From Clostridia bacterium (GTDB lineage Bacteria > Bacillota > Clostridia > Christensenellales > Borkfalkiaceae), in assembly GCA_900767815.1 (NCBI GenBank), contig CAAGAM010000130.1, forward strand, positions 1 to 52,440: a DNA stretch of 52,440 nt. The letters run 5' to 3'. The translations under genes were made by a program, and so were the position numbers. This document shows, piece after piece, positions 25,097-33,873 of this stretch; the first letter of the stretch is position 1; each line of letters starts with the position of its first letter. The notes under the pieces are model-generated. The model was not told the origin of the DNA. It searched no databases and saw only the letters and a list, made by a program, of their open reading frames with translations.

Positions 25097-25648
25097 ATGG
25101 CGAACGAAAACAAAACAGTTCTTTTAAGACCCGTCGGCGAAAATACTTCGGTAAATCCCGACGCACGCGCCGTGGCGAGGATAAAGCGCGTTGACGGACG
25201 GGTTACCGTAAGCCTTTCCGCATGCGGGTTGATTCCTCGCGGAAACGGAGATTACTATTATTTTTTAGAGGGGAACGTCCCGCCGTTTTTTCGGATGTTC
25301 GATTTGAATTACGGCGAATTTTCGGTTTTCGACGAAAATAAAATCGGCGCGACGGCTATTGTCTTTGTAACCGAAAATAAGGCGTTTATCGACTTATACG
25401 GCACTTTTTCAAAAAACGGAATGACAGAAAAGGAGGCGGCTGAATATGCGGAGACGTATTTTTTCGGCGATGAAATCGCGGCAGGAAAAGAGAGTTTTCA
25501 CGGCGAGACGGAAAATAAAGGATCGGGACGAGAAAGCTCATACGACGACGAAATGATTGCGGACGAAAATTATTACGAGTTTTCGGACGTGGATATAAAA
25601 AATCTGAGGGTGAAAGATGATAACGGCGAAAAGAATGAAGATGCATGA
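25097..25648 (+). CDS. Unknown acidic protein, 5' part of a gene split by in-frame TGA
   Basis: 183 residues from ATG (MANENKTVLLRPVGENTSV...). Upstream extensions would run through the pyrR promoter, so they were rejected. The N-terminal ~110 residues form a strand-rich domain (ARIKRVDGRVTVSLSACGL, YYYFLEGNVPPFFRMFDLNYGEFSVFDENKIGATAIVFV), followed by helices and an acidic linker. The TGA at 25646-25648 is followed by 132 open codons in the same frame, encoding the apparent C-terminal domain. I know no named family. Either a nonsense mutation, a sequencing error or readthrough explains the split. Confidence 0.65.
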   Translation: MANENKTVLLRPVGENTSVNPDARAVARIKRVDGRVTVSLSACGLIPRGNGDYYYFLEGNVPPFFRMFDLNYGEFSVFDENKIGATAIVFVTENKAFIDLYGTFSKNGMTEKEAAEYAETYFFGDEIAAGKESFHGETENKGSGRESSYDDEMIADENYYEFSDVDIKNLRVKDDNGEKNEDA

Positions 25649-26044
25649 ATTTTCCGCGAAGCGCGCGGCAGCCGTGCGGAAAAAGACGACGAGCATAGCG
25701 GCGATGAAAATGAAAAGAGAGAGGGCGGTTTTTTCTTTGAAAAAGTCGGGGCGGACGTAAACGAAATTTTCAAATCCAACCCGCGCGAGGAGGATCTGGA
25801 AAAAATGGTTTTCGCAAGCCGCTGGGCAAGGGTAACTTATACAGACGATAAATTTTACGTCGTCGGTGTTATTTACGATAACTCTTTGCCCGAATATATC
25901 TGTTACGGCGTGCCGGGAAATTACGGCGAAAAGCCCGAAAACTTCCGCGGGTTTTGTTCGTTTATCCCGTCAAGCCCGTTCAGGCTCAAAAGCGACGGCT
26001 ATTGGGTTATGTTTCAGAATGCCTCAAACGGGAAACGGCTTTAA
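25649..26044 (+). pseudogene. In-frame 3' remainder of the split gene
   Basis: The same reading frame continues after the TGA with no further stop: an acidic Glu/Asp/Lys linker, then KVGADVNEIFKSNPREEDLEKMVFASRWARV and a compact domain (KFYVVGVIYDNSLPEYICYGVPGNYG...CSFIPSSPF...GYWVMFQNASNGKRL). An internal ATG at 25805 has no clear ribosome-binding site (GAGGAGGATCTGG lies 14-20 nt upstream), so independent expression is possible but less likely than an interrupted single gene. The conserved-looking Trp/Tyr/Pro pattern suggests that the domain was under selection until recently. Confidence 0.6.
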
Positions 26045-26083
26045 GCGGTATAAATTTTATCCTTAAACAAAGCCTTTAAAACC

Positions 26084-26112
26084 TTGTGTTTTTTTGTTAA
26101 GTATGGTATAAT
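26084..26112 (+). promoter_or_regulatory. Extended -10 promoter of a leaderless gene
   Basis: TTGTGT (26084-26089), 17 bp, then TATAAT (26107-26112) preceded by TGG, giving an extended -10. The ATG of the next gene begins 7 nt after the -10, at the expected transcription start. Confidence 0.65.
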
Positions 26113-26118
26113 TTCGCC

Positions 26119-26379
26119 ATGGTAAAACTTTGGTTCAAAATTATGCAGGACAACAAAATAGTTAAGCAGACGACTGTTTCTCACGACGAAAAGTTCACCT
26201 ATGCGAATTTCGGCGAATACATATCCGAGGGGTGTTACGTTTTGGATGCGGCAACCCCGCTTATTATCCGTCATCACATAATGAACTTCGCCAAGTATAA
26301 TCACGTCAATTTTCTTCCGTCCGATTTCGTCGAACACGTAGACTTCGATAAGCTGGTAGTCGAAAACCTCGACAGATAA
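26119..26379 (+). CDS. Small conserved hypothetical protein
   Basis: 86 residues (MVKLWFKIMQDNKIVKQTTVSHDEKFTYANFGEYISEGCYVLDAATPLIIRHHIMNF...). It resembles a ~85-residue hypothetical protein widespread in Clostridia, in which a short strand pair (KLWFKIM-DNKI) precedes a helical 'ACYELDLSRPxWL' region and an FxEEIDFDxLE-type end; here the last part reads FVEHVDFDKLVVENLD. The function is unknown. No Shine-Dalgarno sequence precedes the ATG and the promoter lies directly against it, so the mRNA appears leaderless. Confidence 0.75.
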   Translation: MVKLWFKIMQDNKIVKQTTVSHDEKFTYANFGEYISEGCYVLDAATPLIIRHHIMNFAKYNHVNFLPSDFVEHVDFDKLVVENLDR

Positions 26380-26513
26380 CTTTTAAAAAATGAATTTAAA
26401 ACCTCGGCTTAAACGATGTAAAGAAAGTGTTCCTTTAAATAAATCGAAATAAAAACAAGTTTATGAGTTGATTATTCCGATATTTATCTCTTATTTACAG
26501 TCTTATTAAATTA

Positions 26514-26560
26514 AAAAGAGACCGAATGCAAATGGTTGAAGTTTGCATTCGGTCTCTTTT
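26514..26560. terminator. Terminator of pflB (bidirectional form)
   Basis: Perfect 19-bp arms (AAAAGAGACCGAATGCAAA and its complement) around a 9-nt loop, with T-runs outward on both strands. It lies 8 bp after the pflB stop. The rest of 26380-26513 is AT-rich and shows no gene. Confidence 0.85.
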
Positions 26561-26567
26561 GTGTGTT

Positions 26568-28823
26568 TTACATTCTTTCGTGGATGGTGCGGGAGATTAC
26601 TTCGTCTTGCTGTTCTTTGCTGAGCTTGTTGAAGTTGACCGCATATCCGCTTACACGGATTGTAAGCTGAGGATATTTTTCGGGGTGTTTTTGCGCGTCG
26701 AGAAGCATTTCGCGGTTGAATACGTTTACGTTAAGATGATACCCGCAGGAATGGACGTAACCGTCTATCATCGTCGCAAGGTTTTCTACGCGTTCTTCTT
26801 CCGTCGTGCCGAGCGAGGAGGGCGTTGCGCTGAACGTGTTGGAAATTCCGTCGCGAGCAAACTCGTAAGGAATTTTCGCAACCGATTCGAGCGAAGCAAG
26901 CGCGCCGTGAGTGTCTCTGCCGTGCATGGGGTTTGCGCCCGGGGCGAGCGGTTCGCCCGCTCTTCTTCCGTCGGGGGTATTGCCCGTCTTTTTGCCGTAA
27001 ACAACGTTGGAAGTTATCGTGAGGATAGACATTGTAGGTACGGAATCGCGATAAGTGTAACGGCTGCCGATTTTTTTCATGAACGTTTTGACGATCCATA
27101 CGGCGATTTCGTCCGCGCGCTCGTCGTTATTGCCGTATTTGGGGAAGTCTCCCTCGATGCGGTAATCGTAAACAAGACCGTCGGCGTTTCTTATCGGGTA
27201 AACCTTGGCGTATCTGATAGCCGAAAGGGAATCCGCCGCGCAGGAAAGCCCCGCGATGCCCGTTGCGAAAAATCTGCGTACTTTCGAATCGTGCAAACCC
27301 ATTTCGAGAGCTTCGTAAGAATATTTATCGTGCATATAATGAATAAGGTTAAGCGTGTTTACGTAAACGCCCGCGAGCCAATCCATCATATTGTCGAATT
27401 TCTTTATTACGTCGTTATAATCGAGCGGTCCGTCACCGACAACGGGCATAAACTCGGGCGAAACCTGAAGGGGCTTTCCCGTAGCTTTATCGAGCGTAAG
27501 CTCGTCTTTGCCGCCGTTTATAGCGTAGAGAAGGCATTTCGCGATGTTGGCGCGCGCGCCGAAGAACTGCATGTCTTTACCGACGCGCATGCTCGAAACG
27601 CAGCATGCGATGCAATAATCGTCGCCCATTTCGGGGCGCATCAGGTCGTCGCTTTCATACTGTATCGCCGACGTTTTAAGCGAAATTTCCGTGCAGAACT
27701 TCTTGAAGTTCTCGGGCAGGTGCTCGCTCCATAAAACGGTTAAGTTCGGTTCGGGCGCGGGACCTAAATTGACGAGAGTGTGGAGCATTCTCATCGAAGT
27801 TCTGGTAACCAATGTTCTGCCGTCGGTACCCATTCCGCCGATTGATTCGGTAACCCACGTCGGGTCACCCGAGAAAAGCTCGTTGTATTCTTTTGTACGC
27901 ATGAACTTGACGATACGAAGTTTCATTACGAAATGGTCGATAAGTTCCTGCGCTTCGATTTCGGTAAGCGTACCGTTTTTAAGGTCTCTTTCGATATAGA
28001 TATCGAGGAAAGTCGTGTTTCTGCCGATACTCATCGCCGCGCCGTTCTGATCTTTAACCGCGCCGAGGTAGCCGAAGTAAAGCCACTGGATTGCTTCGCG
28101 CGCGTTTGCGGCGGGGCGGGAAATGTCGAAGCCGTATTTTAAAGCCATTTCTTTAAGAGCCTGCAAGGCCTTGACCTGCTCGGCGATTTCCTCGCGGTCG
28201 CGAACCTTATCGGGAGTCATATCTCCGTCTATAAGTCGTTTATCGGCTTGTTTTTGAGAAATAAGATAGTCGATTCCGTAAAGCGCGACTCTTCTGTAAT
28301 CGCCTACTATTCTGCCTCTTCCGTAAGCGTCGGGAAGACCGGTGAGGATATGAGCGGTGCGGGCATGGCGCATTTCTTCGGTGTATGCGTCGAACACGCC
28401 GTCGTTATGCGTTTTGCGATATTTCTTGTAATAGTTGTGAAGCCCGTCGCTGATTTTATAACCGTACATTTCGAGAGCCTGTTCCGCCATGCGGAGTCCG
28501 CCCGAAACGTGCAAGGGGCGTTTGAACGGCTTATCCGTCTGAAGCCCTACGATTTTTTCGAGGTCTTTGTCGATATATCCCGCTTCGTGGCTGTTAACCG
28601 CCGAAACGATTTCGGTATCCGCGTCTAAAACTCCGCCTGCGGCGCGTTCTTTTTCGGTAAGCTCGCAGATTTCCTTCCAGAGCTTTTCGGTTGCTTCCGT
28701 CGCGGGTGCAAGGAAGCTTGCGTCTCCCTCAAAGGGAGTGTAGTTTCTTTGAATAAAGTCTCTTACGTCGATTTCGTCGCTCCATTTACCGGGAGCGAAT
28801 CCGTTCCATTCATTGTGTTTCAT
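26568..28823 (-). CDS. pflB: Formate C-acetyltransferase (pyruvate formate-lyase)
   Basis: 751 residues from the ATG after AAGGAATG; a longer frame is not needed. The enzyme converts pyruvate and CoA to acetyl-CoA and formate under anaerobic conditions. Active-site cysteines are in IACCVSSMRVGK (about residues 404-405) and the glycyl-radical motif RVSGYAVNF lies near residue 726, 26 residues from the C-terminus, as in all PFLs. The 'GYGRGRIVGDYRRVALYG' and 'LTITSNVVYGKKTGNTPDGRR' blocks also match. It is cotranscribed after its activase gene; pflB following pflA is the reverse of the usual order. Confidence 0.97.
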   Translation of the reverse strand: MKHNEWNGFAPGKWSDEIDVRDFIQRNYTPFEGDASFLAPATEATEKLWKEICELTEKERAAGGVLDADTEIVSAVNSHEAGYIDKDLEKIVGLQTDKPFKRPLHVSGGLRMAEQALEMYGYKISDGLHNYYKKYRKTHNDGVFDAYTEEMRHARTAHILTGLPDAYGRGRIVGDYRRVALYGIDYLISQKQADKRLIDGDMTPDKVRDREEIAEQVKALQALKEMALKYGFDISRPAANAREAIQWLYFGYLGAVKDQNGAAMSIGRNTTFLDIYIERDLKNGTLTEIEAQELIDHFVMKLRIVKFMRTKEYNELFSGDPTWVTESIGGMGTDGRTLVTRTSMRMLHTLVNLGPAPEPNLTVLWSEHLPENFKKFCTEISLKTSAIQYESDDLMRPEMGDDYCIACCVSSMRVGKDMQFFGARANIAKCLLYAINGGKDELTLDKATGKPLQVSPEFMPVVGDGPLDYNDVIKKFDNMMDWLAGVYVNTLNLIHYMHDKYSYEALEMGLHDSKVRRFFATGIAGLSCAADSLSAIRYAKVYPIRNADGLVYDYRIEGDFPKYGNNDERADEIAVWIVKTFMKKIGSRYTYRDSVPTMSILTITSNVVYGKKTGNTPDGRRAGEPLAPGANPMHGRDTHGALASLESVAKIPYEFARDGISNTFSATPSSLGTTEEERVENLATMIDGYVHSCGYHLNVNVFNREMLLDAQKHPEKYPQLTIRVSGYAVNFNKLSKEQQDEVISRTIHERM

Positions 28824-28901
28824 GATGTCATTCCTTATGTTGTAAAAATTTTTTTCGATGTTGTTGTTGCGCCCGGATTTAACGAAACGCAATTTTATTG
28901 T

Positions 28902-29639
28902 TTACCCGATCAGTATCGCTTTTGCTTTGTCGATTTGTTCTCTCGTCGGGATGGGTGTGTCCCCTAAGGGGTATGAAAGCCCGAGCTGTTCGTATTTCGG
29001 CTTGCCGAGCGTATGATATGGCAGAACTTCCACCCTTTCAACCGTTTTAAGCGTGTTTATCCATTCACGCGTGCGTTTAAGGTCGTTTTCGTCGTCGGTA
29101 AGCCCGGGGACGAGAACTTGTCTTATCCACATCGCGACGCCGTTGTCGGAAAGCGTTTTTGCGAATTTTTTGGTCGCTATGTTGCCTGTTCCCGTAAGCT
29201 CTCTGCATTTTAAGTCGTCGATATGCTTGATATCGAGGATAACGAGGTCGGTTAAAGCGAGCAGTTCTTTATATCTCGGGTCATACTCGTTATACGGCGC
29301 GCCGGACGTGTCGATTGCAGTGTGAATTCCGTTTTGTTTGAGAATTTTAAAAAGTTCCGTGAGAAAATCAAGCTGCAAAAGAGGTTCGCCGCCGCTAACC
29401 GTAACGCCGCCTTTTTTGCCGAAATAGTTCTTATATCTGATTATTTCGTTTGCGATATCTTCCGCTGTTGCCGTTCTTTCGGCGTTGCATGCCGCCCAGG
29501 TGTCGGGATTATGGCAGTATTTGCACCGCAAACCGCAACCCTGCAAAAAAAGAACGAATCTCAGCCCCGGCCCGTCGGCAGCGCCGAGCGTTTCGACGGA
29601 GTGGATTTTGCCTGAAACTTTTTTACTGTCTTTGTCCAT
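28902..29639 (-). CDS. pflA: Pyruvate formate-lyase-activating enzyme
   Basis: 245 residues. The radical-SAM cluster motif CGLRCKYC (CxxxCxxC) in LQGCGLRCKYCHNPDTW is intact, followed by GGVTVSGGEPLLQ and ILDIKHID, as in PflA. It installs the glycyl radical on PflB using S-adenosylmethionine and a [4Fe-4S] cluster. The gene lies 78 bp upstream of pflB on the same strand and has its own consensus promoter, so both should be made together. Confidence 0.96.
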   Translation of the reverse strand: MDKDSKKVSGKIHSVETLGAADGPGLRFVLFLQGCGLRCKYCHNPDTWAACNAERTATAEDIANEIIRYKNYFGKKGGVTVSGGEPLLQLDFLTELFKILKQNGIHTAIDTSGAPYNEYDPRYKELLALTDLVILDIKHIDDLKCRELTGTGNIATKKFAKTLSDNGVAMWIRQVLVPGLTDDENDLKRTREWINTLKTVERVEVLPYHTLGKPKYEQLGLSYPLGDTPIPTREQIDKAKAILIG

Positions 29640-29696
29640 TGTAAAAGTATGCTCCGTTTTGAAACGGGTATTCGCGTTACCCGATTTCAGGACATT

Positions 29697-29725
29697 ATAT
29701 TAACATACGACGAGCGGCTTGTCAA
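29697..29725 (-). promoter_or_regulatory. Promoter of pflA-pflB
   Basis: Minus-strand TTGACA (29725-29720) and TAATAT (29702-29697), 17 bp apart. The leader is ~50 nt. The 29640-29990 interval holds this promoter and the divergent one for RNase G; nothing else was recognised there. Confidence 0.65.
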
Positions 29726-29864
29726 GCAATTTGAAATACTAATTGCAAATACAAGATATTGCGTTTGATTATATAAAAACTACAACATATAGTAAAACTT
29801 GCAATTTGTCGGAACGGCTTCGGGACGATATTTTACGGGATTTTCAATGTCTGCGTTTTATCGA

Positions 29865-29893
29865 TTGACAATCGGGTGATTTTTTTGTATAAT
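29865..29893 (+). promoter_or_regulatory. Consensus promoter of the RNase G gene
   Basis: TTGACA and TATAAT, both perfect, 17 bp apart. The leader to the ATG is ~90 nt. Confidence 0.75.
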
Positions 29894-29990
29894 AATTCTG
29901 TTAATATAATTCGGAAATAAAGAAATTCAGAAGGAGCGCCCGAGATATTTTGCCTGATTTTATGCTTCGGATGAAAGAATTTGGAGTTTT

Positions 29991-31487
29991 ATGCCTGTAA
30001 GTTTATTCGTGGACAATGTTTGCGGAAATTATGTCGGGGCGGTTGCGGATGGCAACAGGCTTTTGGAATACAGAGTTGAAAAGATCAACGCGGCGGTGCC
30101 CATAGGCAGCGTTTTTAAAGGCAAAGTGGAGAACGTTCTCGGCGGAATGCAGGCGGCGTTCGTAAACGTGGGCTTACCGAAAAACGGATATCTGTCCGCA
30201 GACGACATGCTCATGGATAAAAGCGAGATAGAGGGCAGAGTGGAACTTTCTTCCGTTCTCGATCTTAAGCCCGGCGACGAAATCATGGTTCAGGCGGTTA
30301 AAGACCCTGCGGGAACGAAAGGAGTCAGGCTCACCCGTCACCTCTCTTTTGCGGGGCGTTACGTCGTATTTTTACCCACGCTTAGTTTTGCGGGCGTTTC
30401 GAGAAAGATTACCGACGAAAAAACGCGTGAAAGGCTTACTAAAATCGCCGAAAAATATCGCCCGGAGGGCAAGGGGATAATAATCCGCACCGCGGGCGAA
30501 AACGCCCGTAAAGGCGAGATAAAAAACGAAATAAGATACCTCGAAGATCAGTTTAAGGAAATCGAGGAGAATTTCGCTTTCGCAAAACCCGCGACGTGCA
30601 TTTACGAAGAGGGCAACGTGGGGATAAGGCTTCTGCGCGACGTGTACACGAAAGACGTTGACAAGTTCGTCGTTTCCGACAGGGATTTATACGAAAAACT
30701 TCGCGTATACGCAAAGCGCAGAGATAAAGATCTTAAAAGCAAACTCAGATTTTACGACAAAAAAATCGATATGTTCCGTTATTACGGTTTGAACGCGAAC
30801 GTCGAGGGTATGCTTTCCTCGTCGGTTTCGCTTGAAAACGGGGCGTATATCGTTATAGATAAAACCGAAGCGATGACCGTAATAGACGTCAACACGGGAA
30901 AATTTACGGGCGAGTACAATCTGGAGGAGACCGTTTTCAAAACCAACATGCTTGCCGCCGTGGAGATTGCAAGGCAGCTGAGGCTTCGGAACATAGCGGG
31001 TATAATCGTCGTCGATTTCATCGACATGACGAGCGACGCGCATAAAACCGCGCTTTTAAAAAAGCTCGACGACGAGCTTAAATCGGACAGAGAACGTTGC
31101 CAGGTTATCGGGATGACGCCATTGGGGCTTGTCGAAATCACGAGAAAGAAACGTCGCAGAGAGAGCATTTCGGCACTCGTTAAAGATTGCCCTTATTGTC
31201 AGGGTACGGGGCATATTCAGTCTAACGATTATATAGTAATGCGTATAAGAACGGAACTTCTGGATCTTTTCGCTAACGGTTATAACAACGCGAAAATCGA
31301 CCTGAACATCGAAATTGCCGATTATATAATCGCAAAAAAAGCGCTTAAAAACGACGTTGAAAAAATCTGGACGAACAAGCGCGTTTATCTTATCCCTCAC
31401 AAAACCTATCATCAGCAATTTTTTATTATAAAAGGAGACAACTCGCCCGCAATGGACGTCCCCGATAAGGCGATGTTGCTTGTATAA
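29991..31487 (+). CDS. rng: Ribonuclease E/G family protein
   Basis: 498 residues, the RNase G length. Order: N-terminal S1-like part (GSVFKGKVENVLGGMQAAFVNVGLPKNGYL), RNase-H-like/5' sensor region, catalytic aspartates in MTVIDVNTGKFTGE and IIVVDFIDM, and the zinc-link motif CPYCQGTGH (about residue 399). It endonucleolytically cleaves 5'-monophosphate RNA in rRNA maturation and mRNA decay. In many Clostridia it sits by rplU; here it precedes a thioesterase gene by 12 bp. GGAG lies 5 nt before the ATG. Confidence 0.93.
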   Translation: MPVSLFVDNVCGNYVGAVADGNRLLEYRVEKINAAVPIGSVFKGKVENVLGGMQAAFVNVGLPKNGYLSADDMLMDKSEIEGRVELSSVLDLKPGDEIMVQAVKDPAGTKGVRLTRHLSFAGRYVVFLPTLSFAGVSRKITDEKTRERLTKIAEKYRPEGKGIIIRTAGENARKGEIKNEIRYLEDQFKEIEENFAFAKPATCIYEEGNVGIRLLRDVYTKDVDKFVVSDRDLYEKLRVYAKRRDKDLKSKLRFYDKKIDMFRYYGLNANVEGMLSSSVSLENGAYIVIDKTEAMTVIDVNTGKFTGEYNLEETVFKTNMLAAVEIARQLRLRNIAGIIVVDFIDMTSDAHKTALLKKLDDELKSDRERCQVIGMTPLGLVEITRKKRRRESISALVKDCPYCQGTGHIQSNDYIVMRIRTELLDLFANGYNNAKIDLNIEIADYIIAKKALKNDVEKIWTNKRVYLIPHKTYHQQFFIIKGDNSPAMDVPDKAMLLV

Positions 31488-31499
31488 ACTTACGCGGTT

Positions 31500-32222
31500 A
31501 TGAACGAATTTACATTAAAGACAAGAATCGAAGCCAACGCGTGCGACGCATACGACCGCATCAGGCCGTCTGCCGTTTTCACGCTTTTTCAAAACGCCGC
31601 GTCCCTGCATGCGGACGATCTCGGCGTCGGGTATGAAGAACTTATACAAAAAGACATAATCTGGGTGCTTGTAAGGTGCAGATACGACCTTATTAAAAGC
31701 CCCGTTTTCGAAGAACCCGTCGAAATAAAGACGTATCCTTTACCGACGCGCGGCATAGATTATGACAGGGAGTACGTAATTTACGATAAATCGGGCAATA
31801 AACTTATAAAAGGCAGGTCGAAATGGTGCTTATGCAATTATAAAACGCGTAAGCTTCTCATTCACGGCGAAGCGAAGTATAATATCGACTCTTTTTCTAA
31901 AGACCGTCAATACGACCGCGACCTGAAGAAAATTCCCGATTTTCCCACGGAAGATTGCAAGGAATTTACTTCAAAAACTTATTTCACCGACCTCGACCAC
32001 AACGGGCATGTAAACAACACCCGCTATCTCGATTTTATTTTAAACGCGATCGCGGACGAGTTCAAAGGAGAAATAAGTTATCTCGAAATAGATTATCTCT
32101 CCGAGATGACGGCAAACGCGGGATTTACGATTTTTTATCGCAGAGAAGGCGACGAGTTCCGCGTGAAAGCGATGAGCGAAGGTCGCGAGGTTTTTCGCGC
32201 TCTCGTCGGCGTGAGAGAATAA
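31500..32222 (+). CDS. Acyl-ACP thioesterase (FatA/FatB-like)
   Basis: 240 residues with two hot-dog repeats. The N-terminal signature (LFQNAASLHADDLGVGYEELIQKDIIWVLVRCRYDL) and the catalytic-type motif DLDHNGHVNNTRYLDF in the second half are those of bacterial acyl-ACP thioesterases (usual length ~240-250). It releases free fatty acid from acyl carrier protein. The gene follows RNase G by 12 bp, and a poor ribosome-binding site suggests translational coupling. No fatty-acid genes lie beside it. Confidence 0.88.
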   Translation: MNEFTLKTRIEANACDAYDRIRPSAVFTLFQNAASLHADDLGVGYEELIQKDIIWVLVRCRYDLIKSPVFEEPVEIKTYPLPTRGIDYDREYVIYDKSGNKLIKGRSKWCLCNYKTRKLLIHGEAKYNIDSFSKDRQYDRDLKKIPDFPTEDCKEFTSKTYFTDLDHNGHVNNTRYLDFILNAIADEFKGEISYLEIDYLSEMTANAGFTIFYRREGDEFRVKAMSEGREVFRALVGVRE

Positions 32223-32260
32223 AACCGATTTGAATTTATTGCTTAATGGCAAAATTTTTT

Positions 32261-32280
32261 GCGCGATAATCGACTTATAG
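32261..32280 (+). repeat. Dispersed intergenic repeat, copy 2
   Basis: GCGCGATAATCGACTTATAG, followed by ACCGATTTTT, in the spacer before the ABC ATPase gene. It matches copy 3 along about 30 bp. Confidence 0.6.
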
Positions 32281-32309
32281 ACCGATTTTTATTTAAAAGG
32301 AGGAATACG

Positions 32310-33038
32310 ATGGCACTGCTTGAAGTCAACAATCTCACTAAAAGATACGGGAAGTTCGTTGCCCTTGACGGCGTTAACCTCTCTTTGGGGGAGGGGAAAA
32401 TCGTCGGGCTTTTAGGTCCTAACGGCAGCGGAAAATCGACGCTTATGAAATGTATCGCGGGGCTTTTAACCATAGACGGCGGAAGCATTACCGTAGACGG
32501 CAAGCCGCTCGGCAAAGAGACGAAAAAGATAGTTTCGTTTCTGCCCGAAAGAACTTATCTGCGCCCGTCGCAGACAGTCGGGAACGTTTTTGATTATTTT
32601 TCTCTTTTTTACGAGGATTTCGACGTTTCGGCGGCGGAAAAGATGCTTAAAATTCTTGGGGTAAATAAAGAAGCCGAGCTTAAAACGCTGTCGAAAGGAA
32701 CCAAAGAAAAGGTACAGCTTATAGCCGTTATGGCGCGGCGCGCCAAACTTTATCTTTTAGACGAACCGATAGGCGGCGTAGACCCCGCCGCGCGCGAGTT
32801 TATCATAGATACCATTCTTTCCCGTTTCAAAGACGGAGCGACGATAGTCGTTTCCACTCACCTTATAAGAGACGTCGAGGAAATTCTCGACGAATACGTG
32901 TTCGTGAGAGGCTGCAAACTCAGCGAACCGAAAAGCGCAAAAGAGGTGCATGAAGCGGGTAAAACGTTAGACGAAATATTCAGGGAAGAATTCAGTTATT
33001 TCCGGTCGGCAACGGGGAGGGGTGAGAATGTTTTCTAA
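32310..33038 (+). CDS. ABC exporter ATP-binding protein
   Basis: 242 residues from ATG after AAAGGAGG. Walker A GPNGSGKST, signature LSKGTKEKVQ and Walker B LYLLDEP are intact, with the H-loop in VVSTH. The length and the YtrB/BcrA-like order suit a drug- or peptide-type exporter, or a membrane homeostasis system. Its TGA-overlapping partner permease follows. The last codons overlap the permease start. Confidence 0.9.
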   Translation: MALLEVNNLTKRYGKFVALDGVNLSLGEGKIVGLLGPNGSGKSTLMKCIAGLLTIDGGSITVDGKPLGKETKKIVSFLPERTYLRPSQTVGNVFDYFSLFYEDFDVSAAEKMLKILGVNKEAELKTLSKGTKEKVQLIAVMARRAKLYLLDEPIGGVDPAAREFIIDTILSRFKDGATIVVSTHLIRDVEEILDEYVFVRGCKLSEPKSAKEVHEAGKTLDEIFREEFSYFRSATGRGENVF

Positions 33039-33873
33039 GATTTTCAAAACGGAGTTCGTAAAAAACGCCAAAACTTTTCTTATTATAATGGCGGTAGTTC
33101 TGGGCGTTTCGATCGTGACGGGATTATTGTCGTCGCTGTCGTCGTATATTTCGGGGTTGTATGATTCCGCGCTGTCCGATCCTAATTTTCAGGGCAAAGA
33201 AATGCCCGCGATAGTGATATGGCTCTGCGTTGCTTCGGGCATACTCACCGCGTTTACCTTTCCCGCCGTATACGGCGGCCATGCCGCGCTTGCGATTGTT
33301 TTATTTGTTTCGTTTTATAAATCCGTGGCGACGGACGAAGCATACCTTACGTTTACTTTGCCTGCAAGCATGAAAGAGCAGTTCTTTGCCAGACTTCTGG
33401 TTATAATCGCATGGATGGCTATATTCGGCGCGTCGCTTATGCTGTCGATGAGCTTTCTGATGATGTCGGTATTCAATTTCGCATGGATCGGAGCTAAAGC
33501 GGAAATTATTGCGGCGATTACCGAAATGCTGAAAAATTTTACGGCGGATACGTTTTTTATCCTATCGGAGGTGTTTTTGCTTATAATTGCGGCGGCGATG
33601 TTCGGCATCGCGGAAGTCGTTTTTGCAATACTTCTCGGAAATCGCATAACGCGGCGCGGTAAATTGGGTGCGGCGATAGGTATTCTGTTCGGAATCGGCT
33701 TCGCGCTCGAATTCGTTCTTATTTTCGGAATAACGTTTCTTGCAACTGTCAGGTTTTTCGACGTTTCTATTCATATTATACTATGGTTTTTCATTCTGCT
33801 CGTTGCGGGGCTTGATTTTCTCTTGCTGTTTTTCTCTTACAGATTTTTATCGAAAGGACTTAACGTGGATTGA
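33028..33873 (+). CDS. ABC exporter permease
   Basis: 281 residues with six predicted membrane helices. The ATG lies inside the end of the ATPase gene (11-nt overlap), with GGGAGGG upstream; a GTG two codons earlier is less likely. No catalytic domain is present. It belongs to the ABC-2-like group without close recognition, and pairs with the ATPase. Substrate unknown. Confidence 0.85.
   Translation: MFSKIFKTEFVKNAKTFLIIMAVVLGVSIVTGLLSSLSSYISGLYDSALSDPNFQGKEMPAIVIWLCVASGILTAFTFPAVYGGHAALAIVLFVSFYKSVATDEAYLTFTLPASMKEQFFARLLVIIAWMAIFGASLMLSMSFLMMSVFNFAWIGAKAEIIAAITEMLKNFTADTFFILSEVFLLIIAAAMFGIAEVVFAILLGNRITRRGKLGAAIGILFGIGFALEFVLIFGITFLATVRFFDVSIHIILWFFILLVAGLDFLLLFFSYRFLSKGLNVD

Noticed and set aside
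25646..25648. Selenocysteine codon
   Set aside because: The TGA lies in a charged linker with no redox motif, and no SECIS-like hairpin was seen just after it.
26526..27734. Rightward 402-codon frame opposite pflB
   Set aside because: It is the antisense of pflB, which has all catalytic motifs on the other strand.
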